Source: CALBTQ01 sp036725605
Lineage (GTDB): Bacteria > Lernaellota > Lernaellaia > Lernaellales > Lernaellaceae
Assembly (NCBI GenBank): GCA_036725605.1
Contig: DAIMDW010000017.1
Location: 71,209 to 135,208 of the forward strand
Reading direction: 5' to 3'
DNA: 64,000 bases
Position 1 is the stretch's first letter; each line of letters begins with the position of its first letter. The position numbers and the translations under genes were made by a program. The notes beneath the pieces were generated by a model. The model saw only the letters and a program-made list of their open reading frames with translations. It was not told where the DNA came from and searched no databases. This document shows positions 7,991 through 16,083 of the stretch, piece by piece.

Positions 7991-8833
7991 TTAAAGGTCT
8001 TTGATCTTGTTCCATTCCTTGGCCGGAATCGTGAAGGTATGTTCGGCCGCGGGGAAATTCTTCTTCTTCACGTCCTGCACGTAGGCTTTGACGGCCTGCC
8101 CGATTTCCGGGCCGATCTTGTGGTAGGTCTTCAAAAACTTGAACGACACGTTCGGATTGAAGCCGAGCATGTCGTGCAGCACGAGCACCTGCCCGTCGAC
8201 GTCCGGGCCCGCGCCGATGCCAATCACCGGGATGTCGATCAGCGAGGCGATCTTGCCCGCCACCTGCCCCGGCACGCACTCGAGCACCAGCATGATCGCG
8301 CCCGCCGCCGCGATCGCCTGGGCATCGGCGATCATCGCCTGCGCCTTTTCCGCCGTGTTGCCCTGCACACGATAGCCGCCGATCATCGAGGCCGTCTGCG
8401 GCGTCAAACCCAGGTGGCCGACCACCGGCAAACCCGCCTGCGTCATCGCGCGGATTTTATCGATCATCACCCCGCCGCCCTCGAGCTTGACCGCGTCGCT
8501 GCCCGCTTCCTTCATGAAGCGCGTGCCGTTGGCGATCGCCTGTTCGGCCGACACGTTGTACGAACCGAAGGGCATGTCGCCAATCACGAAGGCGTACTGC
8601 ACGGCCTTGCGCACGGCGCGGTTGAGCACCAGCAGTTCGTCGAGCGTCACCGGCACGGTGTCGGGATAGCCCAGCACGACGTTCGCCGCGCTGTCGCCGA
8701 CCAGGATGGTTTCCACGCCGGCCTCGTCGAGAATTTTCGCCGTGGGGTAGTCGTATGCGGTGAGCATGGTGAGCTTTTCCCCGGCCTTCTTCTTCTGCTG
8801 CAAGTAACCGATGTCCACTTTTTTGCGTTCCAT
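7991..8833 (-). CDS. panB: 3-methyl-2-oxobutanoate hydroxymethyltransferase
   Basis: A 280-aa PanB that makes ketopantoate from 2-oxoisovalerate and 5,10-methylene-THF, the first step of pantothenate synthesis. Family motifs: MLTAYDYPTAKI, VGDSAANVVLGY, the metal and substrate segment GDMPFGSY, AVKLEGG, PVVGHLGLTPQ, and GIGAGPDVDGQVLV. Length is normal. Two adjacent ATGs (8836 and 8833) follow AGGAAGAGG; 8833 has the better spacing. First gene of the operon with the two PurH halves; all three act in or beside folate-linked reactions. Confidence 0.93.
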   Translation of the reverse strand: MERKKVDIGYLQQKKKAGEKLTMLTAYDYPTAKILDEAGVETILVGDSAANVVLGYPDTVPVTLDELLVLNRAVRKAVQYAFVIGDMPFGSYNVSAEQAIANGTRFMKEAGSDAVKLEGGGVMIDKIRAMTQAGLPVVGHLGLTPQTASMIGGYRVQGNTAEKAQAMIADAQAIAAAGAIMLVLECVPGQVAGKIASLIDIPVIGIGAGPDVDGQVLVLHDMLGFNPNVSFKFLKTYHKIGPEIGQAVKAYVQDVKKKNFPAAEHTFTIPAKEWNKIKDL

Positions 8834-9109
8834 CATCCTCTTCCTGTGTTTGCGGTTGACGGGTTCCAGTTACACTTGCAGCGACCGGGTTGAGTCTCGG
8901 CCCGCGGGCGGGTCCAAGCCGTCTGGAGGAACGTCTGATTTTACCGGCCTCCATCCCGTAACGTCCTGCAAGCAAGTACATTCGGGCGCTAACGCCGTAT
9001 CGTTGTGTTGCCTCGATGAAATACGCGCCGCATTTTATGACAACGGTCCGTACAGTCAAGGGCGTGGACCATATCCCAATAACTAAAAGCGGGAAACGGC
9101 TGAAGGAAA
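8834..9109. other. Intergenic region upstream of panB and the SHMT-GcvT gene
   Basis: Divergent intergenic DNA of about 380 bases in total. Apart from the promoter at 9110-9139, I see no RNA gene, no riboswitch core and no supported small gene. Glycine riboswitch features were looked for because the downstream gene makes or uses glycine, and were not found. A minus-strand promoter for panB must lie here but is not clear. Confidence 0.4.
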
Positions 9110-9139
9110 TTGACATTTTCGCCCGGAGGGTGTTATCTG
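9110..9139 (+). promoter_or_regulatory. Candidate promoter for the SHMT-GcvT fusion gene
   Basis: A perfect TTGACA at 9110-9115, then TATCTG at 9134-9139 (spacing 18; TTATCT with 17 is the alternative). The -35 is exact and the -10 weak. It lies about 75 bases before the ATG. Confidence 0.45.
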
Positions 9140-9213
9140 AGCGCAGCCTTATCTGTGTAAATTTTCACGGACGACCCGCCTTGGCGCGGAGAACATCGCT
9201 AGGGGAATGAACC

Positions 9214-12200
9214 ATGCCGAACGATCCGATGACCGATTTCCTGTTTGACGACGATCTTTCCGCCGCCGATCCGATTATGGATCAGCTCATCGCCTGGGAA
9301 GAGGAGCGCCAGGCGCGCTCGATCATTTTGATTCCCTCGGAAAGCATCTGCGCCTGGCCGGTGCGGCGGGTGTTGGATAGCTGCTTCACGAACCTGTACG
9401 CCGAAGGGTATCCGCCCTCGGCCAACACCAAGCTGCCGCTGGAAGAATTGACCGACTATCCCTACCGCCTGGCGCATTACCGGCGCTACGCGGATCGCCG
9501 TTTCTACAAGGGCAACGCGTACGTGAATCTGATCGAGTCGATCTGCCGCCGGCGCGCGGCCGAAGCGTTCGCGACCGAGAAGAATCCGGCCGACAAAATC
9601 TTCGCCAACGTGCAGCCGCTGTCGGGCGCGGCGGCGAACATCGCGGCCTTCGAAGCGTTCGTCAAACTGGGCGACACCGTGATGGGCATGGACCTGATGG
9701 AAGGCGGCCACCTGTCGCACGGCAGCCAGTTCCATATGAGCGGCAAGCGCTACAAGATCGTCTCTTACGGCGTGGATCCGAAAACCGAGCTGCTCGATTA
9801 CGACCGCATTCTTGAACTGGCCAAACAGCACAAACCCAAGATGATCATCGCCGGCTACACCTCGTATCCGTGGGCGCCGGACTTCGCCAAATTCCGCGCC
9901 ATCTGTGACGAGGTCGGCGCGTTCCTGATGGCCGACATCGCGCACCCGGCGGGCATGGCGATCGCCGGCGCGTATCCCAACCCGATCGACTACGCCGACG
10001 TGGTCACCTTCACCACGCACAAAACGCTGATGGGGCCGCGCGCGGCGGTGATCCTGACCACCAACGGCAAGTACGCCACGAAAATCAACAACGCGGTCTT
10101 CCCCGGCGAACAGGGCGGCCCGCACATGAACACGATCGCCGCGCTGTCGGTGGCCTTCCACCTGGCGCGGACCGAATCGTTCAAGGCGCTGCAGCACAAG
10201 ATCGTCGCCAACGCCAAGCTGCTGGCCGACGAGTTCAAGCGACTCGGCCTGCGCCTGTCTTACGGCGGCACCGACACGCACCTGCTGCTGATCGACCTCA
10301 AGGGCCTCAAGGGGAAAAACGGCGAACTGCTGTACGGCGAGCCGGCCGCGACGATCCTGGAAACGGCGGGCATCGTGCTGAACAAAAACACCATCCCCGG
10401 CGACGCGATGACCCCGTTGGCCTCCGGGTTGCGCCTGGGCACGCCGTGGTTCACGCAGCGGGGCGCGGGCGAAGCGGAAATCAAAGAGCTGGCGCGGTTG
10501 ATTCACAAAACGCTGACCAACATCGAGCCGTTCCATTACCAATACTCGGCGCGCATTCAGCCGCGCGGCAAAATCGACCTGCGCGTCATGCGCGAGATCA
10601 GCGAGGAGACCGCCGCCCTCGCCGCCCGGCTGCGCGTCGAACCGGCGACGACCCACGGCTATCCGCATTATCCGTACCTCGACGCGCCGCTCGCATCGAC
10701 GATGCTCAAGCTGACCGGCGACAAGGCCGAGGCGTTCCTGCAGCACGTCGTCGCCGCCGATCTGACCAAACTGGGCGACCAGCCGCTCGCCGCGCTGGTG
10801 CTCGATCAGGACGGCACGGTCATCGACGAAATCGCCGTCGCCCGTCTGCCCAAGGCGGAAAATCCGCGCCGCGACGGATTCATGCTGCGCGCCAACCAGG
10901 AAAACCTGGCGCAGTTGCTGCCCTGGCTGCGCGGCCTGAGCGAAGGCTGGCTGCACTTCGACGCGGACATCACCGCCAAGCTCGACGGCCCGGTGGTGCT
11001 CAGCCAGGTGCCCGAGGATTGCAAAGCCGCCGCCCTTCTGAATGATGCGCCTTCGCTCGACGCTTCGCTGGCCGGCAGGTCCGCCGCCAAGTTGCTCGAG
11101 CGCATCGCGATGGACAAGGTCTATTTCATCGGCCAGAGCGCGCTGGCGGCCAAGGCGCCGGTGAGCGACAAGGTCGAGTTCGCGTGGGAGGAAAAAGAAA
11201 CGCCGCTCATGCGCACCACGCTTTACGACGAGCACGTGAAACTCGGCGGGCGCATCGTGCCCTTCGCCGGTTACGAAATGCCCGTACGCTACGGCTCGAC
11301 GATGGAAGAGCACGCGGCGGTGCGCAAAGCGGCGGGCCTGTTCGACGTCAGCCACATGGGTTGCTTCGAGGCCGGCGGACCGCATGCGGTCGAGCTGATC
11401 AATCTGGCGACCTCCAACGACGCGCGCCAGTACGAGCCGGGCAAGTCGTTCTACTGCTACCTGCTGGATCACGACGGCCGCGTGATCGACGACCTGATCG
11501 TCTACCGCCTCGGCGAGGAGCGTTTCCTGATGGTGGTCAACGCCGCCAACGAGGCCAAGGACTGGACGTGGCTGAACCTGGTCAACGACGGCAAGGCGCT
11601 GCTGGATCGCGCCGTGCCCAGCCGCTCGCTGACCGCGCCGGCGACGTTGCGCAACCTCAAGGACGAGCAGTGGGGCGACGATCGCCGCGTCGACCTGGCG
11701 CTGCAGGGGCCCAAATCGATCGAGATTCTCGCGCGCCTCGCCGACAAGGGCCAGGCGCCGATCATCAAACGCCTGAAGCGCACCGAGTGCACCGAAACGA
11801 AATTGATCGGCCTGGACGTCGTCGTCTCGCGCACCGGCTACACGGGCGAATCGTTCGGTTACGAAATCTTCGTGCATCCGGACAAAGCGCCCGAACTGTG
11901 GCGGGCGATTCTCGAAAAAGGCGCGGACCTGGGCGTGCAGGCAATCGGCCTGGGCGCGCGCGACAGTCTGCGCATCGAGGCGGCGCTGCCGCTGTACGGC
12001 CACGAGTTGGAAGGCATGTACGGCATTTCGCCCGCCGGCGCGGGCTTCGCCTCGTTCGTCAAACTGCACAAGCCGTTCTTCGTCGGCAAGGCGAAATACC
12101 TGGACAGCTTCCACGGCGGCGACCGGATCGTCATGGCCTTCAAGGTGCCGGCCAAGGGCACCAAACCGGTCAAGCCGGGCGACCCGGTGATCGACAAGCG

Positions 12201-12408
12201 CGGCGCGTTCATCGGCAACGTGACCAGCGCGGCGGTCGACGCCGACGGATTGCAGGTCGGTCTGGCGTATCTATTCAAGAAGAACGCGCAGCCCGGTCCG
12301 GTGTCGATTTATCCGCTGCCGCCGAGCAAGGACAAAGGCATGACCACGCCGCTGGATCTCAAACCCGGCGTGCGCCTGACCGTGCCGGTGGAAGCCGAAA
12401 TTCTGTAA
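9214..12408 (+). CDS. Serine hydroxymethyltransferase - GcvT-like aminomethyltransferase fusion
   Basis: A 1064-aa protein with three parts. Residues 1 to about 445 are a divergent SHMT: LIPSES (usually LIASEN), NLYAEGYP, ADIAHPAG, and the PLP lysine Lys270 in TTHKTLMGPR, then EQGGPH. Residues about 470-650 resemble a weakened GcvT/YgfZ N-terminal fold (LTGDKAEAFLQHVV, ALVLDQDGTVIDE). Residues about 664-1064 are a fuller GcvT (GGRIVPFAGYEMPVRY, AAGLFDVSHMG, SRTGYTGE, LGARDSLRIEA). SHMT makes glycine and methylene-THF from serine; GcvT transfers an aminomethyl carbon to THF. No GcvH, GcvP or Lpd gene is in the window. SD AGGGGA at 9201 supports ATG 9214. Strong terminator follows. Confidence 0.9.
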   Translation: MPNDPMTDFLFDDDLSAADPIMDQLIAWEEERQARSIILIPSESICAWPVRRVLDSCFTNLYAEGYPPSANTKLPLEELTDYPYRLAHYRRYADRRFYKGNAYVNLIESICRRRAAEAFATEKNPADKIFANVQPLSGAAANIAAFEAFVKLGDTVMGMDLMEGGHLSHGSQFHMSGKRYKIVSYGVDPKTELLDYDRILELAKQHKPKMIIAGYTSYPWAPDFAKFRAICDEVGAFLMADIAHPAGMAIAGAYPNPIDYADVVTFTTHKTLMGPRAAVILTTNGKYATKINNAVFPGEQGGPHMNTIAALSVAFHLARTESFKALQHKIVANAKLLADEFKRLGLRLSYGGTDTHLLLIDLKGLKGKNGELLYGEPAATILETAGIVLNKNTIPGDAMTPLASGLRLGTPWFTQRGAGEAEIKELARLIHKTLTNIEPFHYQYSARIQPRGKIDLRVMREISEETAALAARLRVEPATTHGYPHYPYLDAPLASTMLKLTGDKAEAFLQHVVAADLTKLGDQPLAALVLDQDGTVIDEIAVARLPKAENPRRDGFMLRANQENLAQLLPWLRGLSEGWLHFDADITAKLDGPVVLSQVPEDCKAAALLNDAPSLDASLAGRSAAKLLERIAMDKVYFIGQSALAAKAPVSDKVEFAWEEKETPLMRTTLYDEHVKLGGRIVPFAGYEMPVRYGSTMEEHAAVRKAAGLFDVSHMGCFEAGGPHAVELINLATSNDARQYEPGKSFYCYLLDHDGRVIDDLIVYRLGEERFLMVVNAANEAKDWTWLNLVNDGKALLDRAVPSRSLTAPATLRNLKDEQWGDDRRVDLALQGPKSIEILARLADKGQAPIIKRLKRTECTETKLIGLDVVVSRTGYTGESFGYEIFVHPDKAPELWRAILEKGADLGVQAIGLGARDSLRIEAALPLYGHELEGMYGISPAGAGFASFVKLHKPFFVGKAKYLDSFHGGDRIVMAFKVPAKGTKPVKPGDPVIDKRGAFIGNVTSAAVDADGLQVGLAYLFKKNAQPGPVSIYPLPPSKDKGMTTPLDLKPGVRLTVPVEAEIL

Positions 12409-12426
12409 ACCATTTCATGTACGCAC

Positions 12427-12457
12427 AAGGACCGGCCGCACGGCCGGTCCTTTTTTT
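12427..12457 (+). terminator. Rho-independent terminator of the SHMT-GcvT gene
   Basis: AAGGACCGGCCG and its exact complement CGGCCGGTCCTT form a GC-rich hairpin followed by seven T residues, 19 bases after the stop codon. Confidence 0.9.
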
Positions 12458-12498
12458 AACCGGGAGAAGGGTGTTCAGGCTATCATCAATTTTCTCTC

Positions 12499-12595
12499 GG
12501 TGGCACTGATACGCCGAGCGTAGCGAGGCTTATCCGTGTTTTCGTTATCCACTGTTATGCTTACTCATGTCATTCGCTCGCAAAACAGTGCCACC
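12499..12595 (+). repeat. Dispersed palindromic repeat, copy B (97 bp)
   Basis: Starts GGTGGCACTG (12499-12508) and ends CAGTGCCACC (12586-12595), perfect 10-bp terminal inverted repeats. It is the same length as copy C (29861-29957) and shares the left arm GGTGGCACTGATACGCCGA and the internal GAGGCTTATC block. It lies between a terminator and the next gene, with no coding potential. Confidence 0.85.
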
Positions 12596-12624
12596 CGGCA
12601 AACGTGGAGCCACCGAATCCGCTG

Positions 12625-12759
12625 CCCGGGGTGAGGGCAAAAACGGTGATCGCGGCAGCCCTCATCGCCGCCCCTTCTCCCACCGGGAGAAGGGAGTTTA
12701 AGTTGCCGGTTCTTACCCTCTCCTGGGGGAGAGGGTCGGGCGTAGCCCGGGGTGAGGGC
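12625..12759. repeat. Intergenic cluster of hairpins and a 14-bp direct repeat
   Basis: CCCGGGGTGAGGGC occurs twice (12625-12638 and 12746-12759). Between them are two hairpins: CCCTTCTCCC/GGGAGAAGGG (12672-12694, loop of 3) and ACCCTCTCC/GGAGAGGGT (12715-12736, loop of 4). This type of 'ctctcc...ggagaggg...ggtgaggg' sequence is a common dispersed intergenic repeat in many bacteria (general knowledge). No gene is supported in 12458-12882. Confidence 0.7.
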
Positions 12760-12782
12760 GAAAAAAACAAACTGCATATAAC

Positions 12783-12810
12783 GGACCGGCCCCGCGGCCG
12801 GTCCTTTTTT
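12783..12810 (+). terminator. Terminator-like hairpin upstream of the LolA-like gene
   Basis: GGACCGGCC-CCGC-GGCCGGTCC followed by six T residues. The stem repeats the sequence of the terminator at 12427-12457, so the 350-base segment is bracketed by two near-identical terminators. Confidence 0.75.
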
Positions 12811-12882
12811 ATAACGGCGCATTGCCACCGGCGGGACGCTGTGCGATCATTTTGTTTTCAAGCACGCACCAGGAGGAAACCC

Positions 12883-13668
12883 ATGCGCCGGCTTTGGATA
12901 TTGGTAGCGCTCGCCCTGCTCGTCTCGGCCGCCGGGCTCGTTCGCGCACAGGACTTGGACGGCATGGCCATCATGAAAAAAGTGGCCGACCGCGAGGAAA
13001 GCAAATCGTCGGAGACTGAAACGAAGATGATCCTGGTCGACAATCGCGGCCAGCAACGCGAGCGCTCGCTGATCGTGCGCGCCAAGCAGATCAACAAACG
13101 CGACCACGTGATGACCACCTTCCTTTCTCCGCCCGACGTGCGCGGCGTGAAATTCCTGGTCATCGAAAATCCGACCGGCGACGACGATCAACGCATCTAC
13201 CTGCCGGCGATCAAACGCGCGCGGCGCATCAGTTCCTCGCAGAAATCGGGCAGCTTCATGGGCAGCCAGTTCAGCTACGAGGACCTGCAAAGCCAGGACC
13301 CGGAAAAGTACAAGCACCAACGCATGGCCGACATGCAGATGGCCGGTCACGACTGTTACGTCGTGCAATCCGTGCCGTTGGATCCGAGCGACACGCAGTA
13401 CTCCAAGGCGATCTGGTGGGTGCGCAAGGACGCCTGGGTGCCGATCCGCGCCGAGCTGTATGACAAAAAGGGCAACCTGCTCAAGGTGCTCGAAGTGCAG
13501 GAGCTGGAAAAGCAGCCCGACGGCACGTGGCTGACCAAGCTGACCAAGATGAGCGACGTGCAGCAACGCAAAGTGACCATCATGCAGATCATCAAATATC
13601 AAGCAAACGTGCAAATCAAGGATTCCGTGTTTACCGAACGCTTCCTCACCGACGAGAGCCAAGAGTAA
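12883..13668 (+). CDS. Outer membrane lipoprotein-sorting protein (LolA-like fold)
   Basis: A 261-aa protein with signal peptide MRRLWILVALALLVSAAGL ending near VRAQD. The body matches the LolA-like periplasmic family annotated as outer membrane lipoprotein-sorting protein: repeated MKKVADREESKSSETETKM, SPPDVRGVKFLVIEN, IYLPAIKRARRIS, GSFMGSQFSYEDLQ, and KAIWWVRKDAWVPIRAELYDK. In other genomes these proteins accompany RND-type exporters. ATG 12883 is preceded by AGGAGGA. It is followed 8 bases later by a DUF1302-like barrel, its usual partner, but no RND pump gene is adjacent. Confidence 0.88.
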   Translation: MRRLWILVALALLVSAAGLVRAQDLDGMAIMKKVADREESKSSETETKMILVDNRGQQRERSLIVRAKQINKRDHVMTTFLSPPDVRGVKFLVIENPTGDDDQRIYLPAIKRARRISSSQKSGSFMGSQFSYEDLQSQDPEKYKHQRMADMQMAGHDCYVVQSVPLDPSDTQYSKAIWWVRKDAWVPIRAELYDKKGNLLKVLEVQELEKQPDGTWLTKLTKMSDVQQRKVTIMQIIKYQANVQIKDSVFTERFLTDESQE

Positions 13669-13676
13669 ACCCCGCG

Positions 13677-15380
13677 GTGAAGAAAAACGCGCCGCCGCTG
13701 CTGGTTCTGCTGTTGGCCCTGGCGCTGTGTCTGACTTCGTTGGCCCTCGCCGCCGAGGACGACGAGGAGGACGACGCGCCGGAAATGCCCACGCCCGTAC
13801 CGCTGCCCGGCGTCGAGCCGGAAATGCCCACGCCCGTACCGCTGCCCGGCGTCGAACCGGAAATGCCCACGCCCGTGCCGCTGCCCGGCGTCGAGCCCGC
13901 GCCCGCGCAGCCTGCGCCCGAGCCGATGCCCGAACCGATTTTCTCCGACGAAGCGACGCCCGAGCCGCCGTCGATGAAAATGGGCGGACGCCTCGATCTG
14001 AAAACCGCCGCCGACACCAAGTGGGACGTGGATCACGAGGACGTGTGGGAATCGCGCTTCTACGGTTTCGGCGAAGCGACGATCGACTGGCGCGGACGCT
14101 ACAGCGCCTATGTGTCGGGGTTGTTCGAGTATCGGCACGACGTGGCCGACGAGGCGCGCGGCGAAACCATCCCCGAGTTGCGCGAGTTGTACGGCAAGGT
14201 GCGCCTGGGCGATCTGGATTTGTTCTTCGGCCAGCAGATCGTTTCCTGGGGCGTGGCCGACGGCCTCAATCCGTTGGACCTGCTCAATCCCTACGACTAC
14301 GCCCGCGTGCCCGACGTGGAAATCGGTTACGAGAAGCTGGGCACGTTCATGATCCGCCCCGTGTATTACGTCGGCGACTTCACCTTCGAGGGCGTGTACC
14401 TGCCGGTGTTCACCTCGCCGCGCTACAACCTGGTCGGCTCGGATTGGGCGTACTTCGGGCAGGGCTTCCCGTTGGGCGATTTGCTGCGCGAGCTGCGCAC
14501 GTCATCCGACTGGCGACAGACCGAACGCTTCCTCGCCCATTGGGCGCCCGACTGGCAGGATGACATCCGCCATCTGCTGGACGATCCGGATTTCTACCTG
14601 GAGCGCACCGACCTGCCGCCGCAGGATCTGACCGCGCCGGAAGCGGCCGCGCGCGTGAAATGGACGACCATGGCCGTTGATGTGACCGTTGCGTATTTTT
14701 ACCACTGGGACGATCTGCCGACCTTGCACATCAATCCGGACCTGCGCGACCTGGACCGGCTGTTGGGCGCGACCCCGGCCGGCTTCATGCAGTTGATTCC
14801 GCCCGATGAAATTCCGCTGGACGCGGCGCTGGACCCCTTCACGCTGACGCACCACCGCCTGCACACCGCCGGGCTGGGGCTGGAAAGCATCGTCGGCGAT
14901 TTCGGTCTGCGCGCCGAGGGCGCGTACAATTTCGGACGCTATACCTACCGCGACGACCTGACCGCCGTGCGGCGCGACGAGGCCGATTGGGTGCTCAACG
15001 CCGATTACACCTTCCCCAATAACGTGCTGTTTTCGGCGCTGCTGATGGAAACCTACATTCCCGACCGGGAGGATGATTTCGTCAGCCGCGGCTGGCAGCA
15101 CATCGTCGGCGGCGTGCTGCGCGGGGATTTTCTCGACGAACGCCTGTCGCTGGAATCGATCGCCCTGTGGGATCTGACGTACCTCAACGGGGACAATTGG
15201 CGCGACGGCGATTGGTTCGCCTCGGGATGGACGATCAACGGCGTGTTGACCTACGAAATCACCGACGCGTGGAAAACGACGGTCGGAACCAACCTCTTCG
15301 GCGGCAATCGCGACTACACGCCCCTGGGATTTTTGGAGGGCAACAGCCGCGTCTTCGGTTCGATGCGGTTCGAATTCTGA
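13677..15380 (+). CDS. DUF1302-like outer-membrane beta-barrel protein
   Basis: A 567-aa protein starting with GTG at 13677 and a signal peptide (KKNAPPLLVLLLALALCLTS). After an acidic stretch come three exact 13-residue Pro-rich repeats EMPTPVPLPGVEP, then a Pro/Glu linker to about residue 100. The rest has alternating aromatic beta strands, GRYSAYVSGLFEY, LYGKVRLGDLDLFFGQQIVSWG, DLLNPYDYARVPD, and ends with an aromatic residue (MRFEF), typical of barrels inserted by the BAM machinery. Partner of the upstream LolA-like gene. No strong ribosome-binding site is visible before the GTG; coupling to the upstream stop 8 bases away is likely. Exact function unknown. Confidence 0.78.
   Translation: MKKNAPPLLVLLLALALCLTSLALAAEDDEEDDAPEMPTPVPLPGVEPEMPTPVPLPGVEPEMPTPVPLPGVEPAPAQPAPEPMPEPIFSDEATPEPPSMKMGGRLDLKTAADTKWDVDHEDVWESRFYGFGEATIDWRGRYSAYVSGLFEYRHDVADEARGETIPELRELYGKVRLGDLDLFFGQQIVSWGVADGLNPLDLLNPYDYARVPDVEIGYEKLGTFMIRPVYYVGDFTFEGVYLPVFTSPRYNLVGSDWAYFGQGFPLGDLLRELRTSSDWRQTERFLAHWAPDWQDDIRHLLDDPDFYLERTDLPPQDLTAPEAAARVKWTTMAVDVTVAYFYHWDDLPTLHINPDLRDLDRLLGATPAGFMQLIPPDEIPLDAALDPFTLTHHRLHTAGLGLESIVGDFGLRAEGAYNFGRYTYRDDLTAVRRDEADWVLNADYTFPNNVLFSALLMETYIPDREDDFVSRGWQHIVGGVLRGDFLDERLSLESIALWDLTYLNGDNWRDGDWFASGWTINGVLTYEITDAWKTTVGTNLFGGNRDYTPLGFLEGNSRVFGSMRFEF
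13782..13898 (+). repeat. Three tandem 39-bp coding repeats
   Basis: Three 39-bp units (13782-13820, 13821-13859, 13860-13898) that differ at only a few third positions and encode EMPTPVPLPGVEP three times in the N-terminal linker of the barrel protein. Confidence 0.92.
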
Positions 15381-15386
15381 CGAAGC

Positions 15387-16025
15387 TCAGGGACCGGGCA
15401 CGCGCGGCTGATCGGGCTGCGGCGTCGAACCGGTTGCGGCCGGTTTGCCGATATCCATCAACTGGCGGATTTCCGGATCGACCATCCACTCGTCGTTTTC
15501 CCACACCCAGTACTGACGCAGCAGCGGCGAATACACGCGGTTGCTGGGCTTGATCGACATGTTGATGAAACGCACCAGCACCATGGCGTAGAACTTTTTG
15601 GGCATCTTCAGGTCTTCTTTGGGTTTCTTCACATCCTCGGGCTCGGGCGTGGGCTCCGGCGTGGGCGTCATGGCTTCCGGCGGTTCGAGCGGCTTGGGCT
15701 GATGAATGACCTCGCCGCGCAACCGGGGGAACGGCGTCGCGCTGACCTGCACCAGCGAAATCTTATAACCTTCCATCGTCACGTGGCTGCGCAGCAACTC
15801 GACTTCCATCAGAAAGTCGGCGCGCCGCTCGGACACGACCATTCCCGACGCTTCGTCGTAATAGCCCCAGGCGATCAGGCGGTTGAATTCGCCCGCCGAT
15901 TTCCAGAGATCATCCTGGATGTCCTCCATCTTGTCGGCGATGCGCCGCTCCATATTGCAACTGGCGCCCAGCCACATGCAGGCGGCCGCCACGAGAATAA
16001 GCAGACCCAACAATCGACGATTCAT
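15387..16025 (-). CDS. Hypothetical lipoprotein
   Basis: A 212-aa protein with a signal peptide and lipobox LGASC (Cys23). The mature part has a conserved-looking domain (KSAGEFNRLIAWGYYDEAS, VMVSERRADFLMEVE) and a Pro/Glu/Lys linker around residues 115-140, then RQYWVWENDEWMVDPEIRQL. GGGAGGAAC precedes ATG 16025. It lies downstream of the DUF4388 protein on the same strand, 58 bases away, and convergent with the barrel gene at a 6-base gap. I recognise no family. Confidence 0.78.
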   Translation of the reverse strand: MNRRLLGLLILVAAACMWLGASCNMERRIADKMEDIQDDLWKSAGEFNRLIAWGYYDEASGMVVSERRADFLMEVELLRSHVTMEGYKISLVQVSATPFPRLRGEVIHQPKPLEPPEAMTPTPEPTPEPEDVKKPKEDLKMPKKFYAMVLVRFINMSIKPSNRVYSPLLRQYWVWENDEWMVDPEIRQLMDIGKPAATGSTPQPDQPRVPGP

Positions 16026-16083
16026 CCGTTCCTCCCGCCAGCGCTTGCGGACCTGCCCTCGGCCGAAACCGCGGCGTTTCCGT

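Noticed and set aside
8834..9213. Glycine riboswitch upstream of the SHMT-GcvT gene
   Set aside because: Expected from function, but no conserved glycine-aptamer core sequence is visible.
9199..12114. Very long open frame (about 970 codons) antisense to the SHMT-GcvT gene
   Set aside because: It is a shadow of a high-GC coding strand: rich in Arg, His, Val and Ala with no domain, and the sense frame is an unmistakable enzyme.
12565..12828. Overlapping minus-strand open frames with SPSPRATPDPLPQERV-like sequence
   Set aside because: They translate the intergenic ggtgaggg/ggagaggg hairpin repeats; this is a well-known type of false hypothetical protein.
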